The notes under the pieces were generated by a model. That model saw only the letters and a list, made by a program, of their open reading frames with translations. It made no database searches and had not been told where the DNA came from. DNA of 12,505 nt, taken from positions 1 through 12,505 of the forward strand of contig CAZNYT010000065.1 of assembly GCA_964577315.1 (NCBI GenBank), written 5' to 3'. This document shows, piece by piece, positions 7,798 to 12,505 of the stretch (positions within the stretch are counted from its first letter, which is position 1; every line of letters starts with the position of its first letter). The translations under genes and the position numbers were made by a program. Origin of the DNA: Desulfonatronospira sp964577315 (GTDB taxonomy: Bacteria > Desulfobacterota > Desulfovibrionia > Desulfovibrionales > Desulfonatronovibrionaceae).

Positions 7798-7945
7798 CAA
7801 CGAAACTTGGCTCTATAAACAGCCTTACTATTATGGCAGCAACTCTTTCCCTGGGTCCGAGGGTTCTGCAAACTGGGCGTAAACTGTGTGAGCGACGTAG
7901 GCCTGTTTGCAGAATTCTCGGACCTTTGGATAATAAGTTTCGTTG
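7798..7945 (+). repeat. Repeat A, copy 2: 148-bp foldback (MITE-like) element
   Basis: The ends are perfect 11-bp inverted repeats, CAACGAAACTT (7798-7808) and AAGTTTCGTTG (7935-7945). Inside, 7854-7873 and 7905-7924 form a second inverted repeat of 20 bp with 18 pairs. The right 46 bp recur at 4-49. There is no coding capacity. CTAA lies 2 bases before the left end at 7792-7795 and directly after the right end at 7946-7949, which may be a target duplication, but this is weak. It could be a miniature inverted-repeat element or a repeated palindrome family. Confidence 0.72.
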
Positions 7946-8020
7946 CTAAACCTTCCAAAAATTTATGCTCCTAATAACTATTCGCAGATAATTATAAACG
8001 TTATTTTCAAAAAACCTCCA

Positions 8021-8050
8021 TTGACAATATTTGCGTAAAAATTTTATTTA
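8021..8050 (+). promoter_or_regulatory. Candidate sigma-70 promoter for cooS
   Basis: A perfect TTGACA (8021-8026) is followed after 18 bases by TATTTA (8045-8050), a poor -10 match, inside AT-rich DNA. If used, it would give a leader of about 400 nt containing the whole of repeat B copy 2. Promoters nearer the gene are not excluded. Confidence 0.35.
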
Positions 8051-8145
8051 AACGAAACTCAAATAAATACCAATTGTTCACTAAATTTCACAAAATATTG
8101 TTTTTTTCAGAACAAAAAACGCAACTATTCACCACGTCTTACCCA

Positions 8146-8394
8146 AACTATTCACCGGAGCTTTTTGCGTGCATTTGCAGGGAGGCTCACCGATTTTCTT
8201 GGCGAGGCTTATGGGGGAAGCCGGACCGCACCAAGAACGCGGAATAAGATTAAAGCAAAAGCCTCCATTTTGCACTTATCTTGAGAAGGTGCACAGAGCC
8301 AAGAGTCCGGTGGGGGCAGGAATGCCCCCGTAAGCCGAGTCTAGAAAAGCGCGAGCCGGGAGGCACGGCACGCAAAAAGATTTGGGGAATAGTT
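8146..8394 (+). repeat. Repeat B, copy 2: 249-bp element with 27-bp inverted ends, upstream of cooS
   Basis: The left end (8146-8172) and right end (8368-8394) are inverted copies of each other with 23 of 27 positions matching, both containing the CTTTTTGCGTGC core. The interior holds CCGGAC (8221-8226) / GTCCGG (8305-8310) and a perfect GGGGGC (8312-8317) / GCCCCC (8324-8329) hairpin; both pairings are also present in the copy before fdhA. The exact motif GCAACTATTCACC precedes it at 8121-8133. No open reading frame of note lies within. It ends 67 bases before the cooS start. It may be a non-autonomous mobile element, a structured leader, or both. Confidence 0.82.
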
Positions 8395-8461
8395 ACCAAA
8401 AAACAACTCTTACCCCCCTGACCAAACTAAATCCAGTAACTTCTAACAAGAGGTGATCTTT

Positions 8462-10333
8462 ATGGCCAAAGAAAAAAAGACTATTGAAGAGAAGACCATA
8501 TGGGAAGATGCCGCCCAGATGATTCGCAAGGCAGAAAAAGACGGGGTAAGCACCGCCTGGGACCGCCTGGAACAACAAAAACCACATTGCAAGTTTTGTT
8601 ACAGCGGTCTTACTTGCCGCAACTGCACCATGGGACCTTGTCAAATCCGGAAGAACGCCCCCCTGGGTGTGTGCGGTGCAGACGGAGATGTCATCGTGGC
8701 CCGCAATTTTGGCCGGTTTGTGGCCGGGGGGTCAGCTGGCCACTCCGATCACGGCCGGGACTGCATCGAGGCCTTGCATGCAGTTGCCCACGGCAATACC
8801 CAAGATTACAGCATCAAGGATGAAGCCAAGCTGATACGGGTGGCTCAGGAACTGGGGATAACAACCCAAGGCAAAAATGCTCGTGAAGTAGCCGGGGATC
8901 TAAGCGAAGTATTCTTTGCTAACTTTGGTAGCAGGCTGGAAGAGGTCTCCTTTATAACCCGGGTCCCTGAAAAACGCCGGCAAATCTGGCGTAATCTAGG
9001 GGTAACCCCCAGGGGAGTGGATCGCGAGATCGCGGAAATGATGCACCGCACCCACATGGGCTGTGACCACGACGCTCCCAACCTCATGCTGCACAGTGCC
9101 CGCACTTGCTTAGCTGACGGCTGGGCTGGCTCCATGATTGCCACAGAGATTTCGGATATTTTATTTGGTACTCCCAAGCCTCAAAAATCCAAGGTCAACC
9201 TGGGGGTTCTCCAAGAAGACATGGTGAACATTTTGGTGCATGGACACAATCCCATTGTTTCCGAAAAAATTGTGGAAGCGGTCCATGACCCGGACATGGT
9301 CAATCTGGCCCGGGAAAAAGGGGCTGCAGGGATAAACCTGGCCGGTCTCTGCTGTACCGGGAACGAGTTAATGATGCGACAGGGCATTCCCCTGGCAGGC
9401 AACCACCTCATGACGGAACTTGCTATTGTCACAGGGGCAGTAGAACTTATCGTAGTGGATTATCAGTGCATCATGCCCAGCCTATTGACAGCCGGAAACT
9501 GTTATCACACCAAGATGGTCACCACTGCGGACAAAGCCAAGTTCACCGGCGCGGAACACGTTCGGTTCGACATGGAGAATGCTGCCGAGCAGGCCCATAA
9601 ACTGGTAAAAATGGCCATAGAAGGCTTTACCAAGCGCAGTGGGAACCAGGTGGAGATCCCGCAAGAACCAGTGGAACTAACCACAGGATTCTCCAACGAA
9701 GCCCTGCTTGAGGCCTTGGGCGGAACCCCCGGGCCGCTGCTCGAAGCCATTAAGACCGGTAAGATCAGGGGGGCTACAGCCATCGTGGGCTGCAACAATC
9801 CCAAGTACCAGCAGGACTATAGCAACGTTAACCTGGCCCGGGAACTCATCAAAAGAGACATACTGGTCCTGGTTACTGGATGTGTTACCAGTGCTGCAGG
9901 AAAAGCGGGTCTTTTGCTCCCTGAGGCCACAGATATGGCCGGTCCGGGCCTAAAGGAAGTGTGCGGCTCTCTGGGCGTGCCTCCGGTCCTGCACATGGGC
10001 AGCTGCGTAGACAATGCCCGGATACTTCAACTGGCAGGGCTCTTGGCCAACGAATTGGGCGTGGACATTTCGGATCTGCCCTTGGCCGGATCCTCCCCGG
10101 AGTGGTACTCTGAAAAGGCAGCTGCTATCGGAACCTATTGCGTAGCCTCGGGGATATTTACTCACCTGGGACACCCGCCGCATATCACTGGATCGGAAAC
10201 AGTTACCAATCTTGCCCTGGAGGGACTGGAAAGCCTGGTGGGTGCCAAATTCGGGATTGAACCGGATCCATTCAAGGCGACAGACATGATTGATCAACAT
10301 ATAACTCAAAAACGAAAAAATCTGGGATTATAA
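8462..10333 (+). CDS. cooS: Anaerobic Ni-Fe carbon monoxide dehydrogenase catalytic subunit
   Basis: A 623-residue homodimer-forming enzyme that interconverts CO and CO2, passing electrons to ferredoxin. C-cluster ligands are all visible: H262 (HGHNP), C298 (LCCTG), C336 (YQCIMP), C444 (VGCNNP), C474 (TGCVTS) and C515 (MGSCVDN). The likely proton-transfer residues H94 and K552 are also present. B-cluster cysteines are C52, C55, C60 and C71. The D-cluster position is C43-x2-C46 rather than the common C-x7-C, the pattern I associate with Desulfovibrio vulgaris CODH and a [2Fe-2S] D-cluster. The start at 8462 is preceded by AGAGGTGATC (8450-8459); an in-frame GTG at 8453 lies inside that site. 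No cooC nickel-insertion ATPase or acetyl-CoA synthase gene is adjacent, so it appears monocistronic. Confidence 0.97.
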   Translation: MAKEKKTIEEKTIWEDAAQMIRKAEKDGVSTAWDRLEQQKPHCKFCYSGLTCRNCTMGPCQIRKNAPLGVCGADGDVIVARNFGRFVAGGSAGHSDHGRDCIEALHAVAHGNTQDYSIKDEAKLIRVAQELGITTQGKNAREVAGDLSEVFFANFGSRLEEVSFITRVPEKRRQIWRNLGVTPRGVDREIAEMMHRTHMGCDHDAPNLMLHSARTCLADGWAGSMIATEISDILFGTPKPQKSKVNLGVLQEDMVNILVHGHNPIVSEKIVEAVHDPDMVNLAREKGAAGINLAGLCCTGNELMMRQGIPLAGNHLMTELAIVTGAVELIVVDYQCIMPSLLTAGNCYHTKMVTTADKAKFTGAEHVRFDMENAAEQAHKLVKMAIEGFTKRSGNQVEIPQEPVELTTGFSNEALLEALGGTPGPLLEAIKTGKIRGATAIVGCNNPKYQQDYSNVNLARELIKRDILVLVTGCVTSAAGKAGLLLPEATDMAGPGLKEVCGSLGVPPVLHMGSCVDNARILQLAGLLANELGVDISDLPLAGSSPEWYSEKAAAIGTYCVASGIFTHLGHPPHITGSETVTNLALEGLESLVGAKFGIEPDPFKATDMIDQHITQKRKNLGL

Positions 10334-10373
10334 ATCTGCTCAAGCCCCCACTTACCTAAATCCAAGACGAAAG

Positions 10374-10412
10374 CGCCAGGCCTCGGCAGCACCTTCGAGG
10401 CCTGGCGTTATA
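10374..10412 (+). terminator. Strong hairpin downstream of cooS, probable terminator
   Basis: A perfect 12-bp stem, CGCCAGGCCTCG (10374-10385) with CGAGGCCTGGCG (10396-10407), encloses a 10-base loop and is followed by TTATATT. The T-run is poor, but the stem strength and position 41 bases after the stop codon suggest a transcription end, leaving cooS as a single-gene unit. Confidence 0.65.
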
Positions 10413-10980
10413 TTCCCTGCTTCCCTAAACTTAACCAGATACCTGCTTACTCAGATATTTTCCCTACAGGAAGTAACCTGCACCTACCAGGCCTTCCAAT
10501 CACCGCTCAGGATCTAAACTTTTTGTAAACCTTCCTGCATTGATTGCCGCTCCAAGCTGGCGCAGATAATTTCATCATATCAGGCAGCTGAGCATCCAGG
10601 CCTTATTTTTTGCAGTTATTCAACTCCTTATGTGATTGTAAACTTCACTTAAACCAACATGGAAAATATGGTTCAAGCAGATGAAATCTTGGACAAAAAA
10701 CCAGCAATAGAAACAACTGAGCAGAAAAACATGCTCAAAACTCTTAAACCAGACAGGGATCAAACAAAATTCTTCTTTACTAAAAGAACTTTTTATCATA
10801 ATATGACAAGTTTAAGCTATCTCACTTTGATATTAGATTAAAAAGTTCAATGCCCAAGGAATTAAGGTCTTTTTTGCAACACATGGTGAATAGTTGCGTC
10901 TTTTTGTCCTATGGGGACCGCACCAACTTCGGGAAGATACAATCTCTCACTGCTTCAGGAATATTGAAGCGCTGATTTTC
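10413..10980. other. Intergenic region between cooS and ppcA, no supported gene
   Basis: About 570 bp of AT-rich DNA. A 60-codon open frame (10659-10841, plus strand) has no good ribosome-binding site and no recognisable motif, so I do not call it. The only structure I can support is the repeat-B-like sequence at 10885-10926. No tRNA, riboswitch or convincing regulator site was recognised. Confidence 0.5.
10885..10926. repeat. Possible degenerate repeat B remnant upstream of ppcA
   Basis: GGTGAATAGTTGC (10885-10897) is the exact reverse complement of the motif at 233-245 and 8121-8133. Nearby, GGACCGCACCAA (10915-10926) matches 12 of 12 bases in the interior of repeat B (8223-8234), preceded by ATGGGG as in B. 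The arrangement is scrambled relative to full copies, so this could be a decayed copy or partly chance. Confidence 0.45.
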
Positions 10981-11000
10981 TATACAATGGAGTAGACACT

Positions 11001-12458
11001 ATGAAAATACCGAGCTGCATGAGCACTCAACATCCGGACAACGCTTCTGCCCCGTTCTTCGCAGCCTCTTCAATTCTTGCCGGCGAGGACGAGATCCGGG
11101 AAGCTTACTACGCGTTTTCGCATCTTGGTTGTGATGAGCAGATGTGGGACGTGGAAGGCAAGGAAATCGACACCTATGTGATAAAAAAATTGCTTTCCTA
11201 TTACCCGGAGTACTTCCGCAAGAATGTGCTGGGAGAAGATTTACGCATCACCCTGCGCGTCCCCAATCCCATGGTGGAAAAGGCAGAGGCCAAAATCCTC
11301 CTAGAGACCCTAGAGAGCATCCCGCGCTCCTATGATGCGGCCAAAGTGTTTTATGAACGCGGCGTGGTGCCTATTTTCGAGGTCATATTGCCCATGACCA
11401 CCTCAGCAAGGTGTATTGATCGCATCTATCGCTATTATGCTGATCAAATAATAAACCGTCAGACCATCTGTTTTCGGAAAAATGACATAACCATTGCCGA
11501 GTGGATAGGAGAATTCGCCCCAGAGAGTATCCAGGTCATTCCGCTCTTCGAGGATGTTCCCAGCATGTTGAGAGTGGGAGATATTATGGAAGAATACCTC
11601 TCGGACAAAAATATCGAAAACCAGCGTGTTTTTCTGGCCCGCTCCGACACCGCCATGAACTATGGCTTGGCTTCTGCTGCCCTGGCCAACAAGATTGCCC
11701 TTAAAAGCTTCAATGAGGTCTCAAAACGTACAGGCGTAGGGATGCACCCTATTCTGGGCATGGGATCAGCACCTTTTCGCGGGGGGCTTACTCCGCACAA
11801 CGCCGAACGCGTGGGGAAAGAATATCCCAGCGTGTCCACGTTCACCATCCAGTCCGCATTCAAGTTCGATTATCCTGTTAACGAGGTCCGGGAGGCTTGC
11901 GAACATCTCAAGTCACGCCAAACCGGTCCGGCAGCTGATATAGACATCCAGCGGGCACAATCCATAATTGAGCACTATAGCGAGGCCTATCGCAGACAAA
12001 TTGTGGCCTTGGCGCCCAGCATCTCTCGTATGGCCAAATATGTTCCCGCCAGACGCGCTCGCAAGCTGCACGTGGGTCAATTCGGATACGCGCGCAATCT
12101 GGAGGAAATCAGCCTGCCCCGAGCCATTTCCTTTACATGCGCCTTGTACTCCCTGGGCTTGCCGCCGGAGCTCATTGCGTTCGACTCCCTGAGCGCATCC
12201 CAACTGGATTTTGTGCTCGAGGCCTATCCCTCGTTTCGGAACAAGATAGAATACGCCATGAGCTTCACGGATTTCGAGGGCCCCCTGATGACCGATTCTT
12301 TGCGCTCAGCGCTCAAGGCATCCGGGTTCGAATCCAATACCAACAAGGAACACCTTAGCATTGTTCGCAAAATCCGGGACGCTGTTGACCGCTGCGACTC
12401 GAACCAGGCTAGCGACTTGGTGCTCAGGGCGGCTCTGCTGCGGGGTTTTCTAGGATAG
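11001..12458 (+). CDS. ppcA: Phosphoenolpyruvate carboxylase, archaeal type
   Basis: A 485-residue enzyme that adds bicarbonate to phosphoenolpyruvate to give oxaloacetate and phosphate, an anaplerotic CO2-fixing step. It belongs to the short archaeal-type family (about 480-540 residues), not the 850-950-residue bacterial/plant type. The N-terminal signature M-S-T-Q-H-P-D-N (7-14) followed by P-F-F is diagnostic. Other conserved stretches are R-V-P-N-P-M, L-F-E-D-V-P-S-M, R-S-D-T-A-M-N-Y-G and G-S-A-P-F-R-G-G-L-T-P-H-N. The start at 11001 has GGAG at 10989-10992, eight bases upstream. It stands alone, with cooS 667 bp upstream and a hairpin downstream. The short form lacks the allosteric aspartate regulation seen in many long enzymes, as far as the family is known. 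Confidence 0.95.
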   Translation: MKIPSCMSTQHPDNASAPFFAASSILAGEDEIREAYYAFSHLGCDEQMWDVEGKEIDTYVIKKLLSYYPEYFRKNVLGEDLRITLRVPNPMVEKAEAKILLETLESIPRSYDAAKVFYERGVVPIFEVILPMTTSARCIDRIYRYYADQIINRQTICFRKNDITIAEWIGEFAPESIQVIPLFEDVPSMLRVGDIMEEYLSDKNIENQRVFLARSDTAMNYGLASAALANKIALKSFNEVSKRTGVGMHPILGMGSAPFRGGLTPHNAERVGKEYPSVSTFTIQSAFKFDYPVNEVREACEHLKSRQTGPAADIDIQRAQSIIEHYSEAYRRQIVALAPSISRMAKYVPARRARKLHVGQFGYARNLEEISLPRAISFTCALYSLGLPPELIAFDSLSASQLDFVLEAYPSFRNKIEYAMSFTDFEGPLMTDSLRSALKASGFESNTNKEHLSIVRKIRDAVDRCDSNQASDLVLRAALLRGFLG

Positions 12459-12471
12459 CTTCCAGCAGGAT

Positions 12472-12501
12472 GCCTCTGCAAAAAGTGTTTTTTGCAGAGG
12501 C
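12472..12501. terminator. Hairpin downstream of ppcA at window end
   Basis: A 13-bp stem, GCCTCTGCAAAAA (12472-12484) with TTTTTGCAGAGGC (12489-12501), has a four-base loop and starts 14 bases after the ppcA stop. The T-run lies within the 3' arm. It could terminate transcription from either direction; the window ends immediately after it. Confidence 0.6.
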
Positions 12502-12505
12502 AGAG

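Noticed and set aside
7520..7949. Small plus-strand open frames between the ankyrin-like gene and cooS
   Set aside because: No family resemblance, no ribosome-binding sites, and the second one runs into foldback repeat A.
8212..8300. Cyclic-di-GMP (GEMM) or cobalamin riboswitch in repeat B
   Set aside because: Short resemblances (AAAGCAAAAGCCTCC, GGGGGAAGCCGG) exist, but the copy upstream of fdhA breaks the GEMM-like one and the remaining consensus elements of either riboswitch class are not present.
10629..10650. CRP/FNR-like palindrome TGTGA...TCACT upstream of ppcA
   Set aside because: The half-sites are nine bases apart instead of six and the site is over 350 bp from the gene.
10659..10841. 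60-codon open frame between cooS and ppcA
   Set aside because: No ribosome-binding site, no motif or recognisable homology, and composition like intergenic DNA.

Overview
The window reads as chromosomal DNA from a strict anaerobe that handles one-carbon compounds, probably a sulfate-reducing Desulfobacterota close to Desulfovibrionales/Desulfohalobiaceae. This rests on a formate dehydrogenase that needs selenocysteine, a Ni-Fe CO dehydrogenase whose D-cluster motif (C-x2-C) and overall sequence resemble the Desulfovibrio vulgaris enzyme from memory, and GC-rich coding DNA separated by AT-rich intergenic DNA. An autotrophic or acetogenic Firmicute is not excluded.

Layout. 1-474: repeat-rich leader. 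475-5559: a tight three-gene operon (overlaps of 8 and 4 bp) for a soluble NAD(P)-linked formate dehydrogenase: FdhA (selenoprotein with in-frame UGA at 1534-1536 and a bacterial SECIS hairpin), a NuoE-like [2Fe-2S] subunit, and a NuoF-like flavin/NAD(H) subunit with extra ferredoxin domains. Three hairpins follow (5578-5697). 5758-7517: an AT-richer block on the opposite strand with a SLOG-like protein, a 53-codon remnant of a response-regulator receiver domain, and an ankyrin-like protein with two strictly alternating repeat units. 7518-8461: a long intergenic region with a foldback repeat (A), a candidate promoter and a 249-bp element with inverted ends (B). 8462-10333: cooS (CO dehydrogenase), followed by a strong hairpin. 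11001-12458: archaeal-type phosphoenolpyruvate carboxylase, ending with a hairpin at the window edge.

The metabolic genes fit together. Formate dehydrogenase interconverts CO2 and formate using NAD(P)H and possibly ferredoxin; CO dehydrogenase interconverts CO and CO2; PEP carboxylase fixes bicarbonate into oxaloacetate. Together they suggest one-carbon and anaplerotic metabolism, although no acetyl-CoA synthase or other Wood-Ljungdahl gene lies in this window.

The least expected structure is non-coding. The module repeat A - about 200 bp of unrelated DNA - repeat B occurs in the same order and orientation upstream of fdhA and of cooS, about 7.9 kb apart. The 183-bp B part is about 87% identical by hand alignment with no gap. 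A related motif lies upstream of the PEP carboxylase gene. I read A and B as small non-autonomous foldback elements or structured leaders; the sequence alone does not decide between these.
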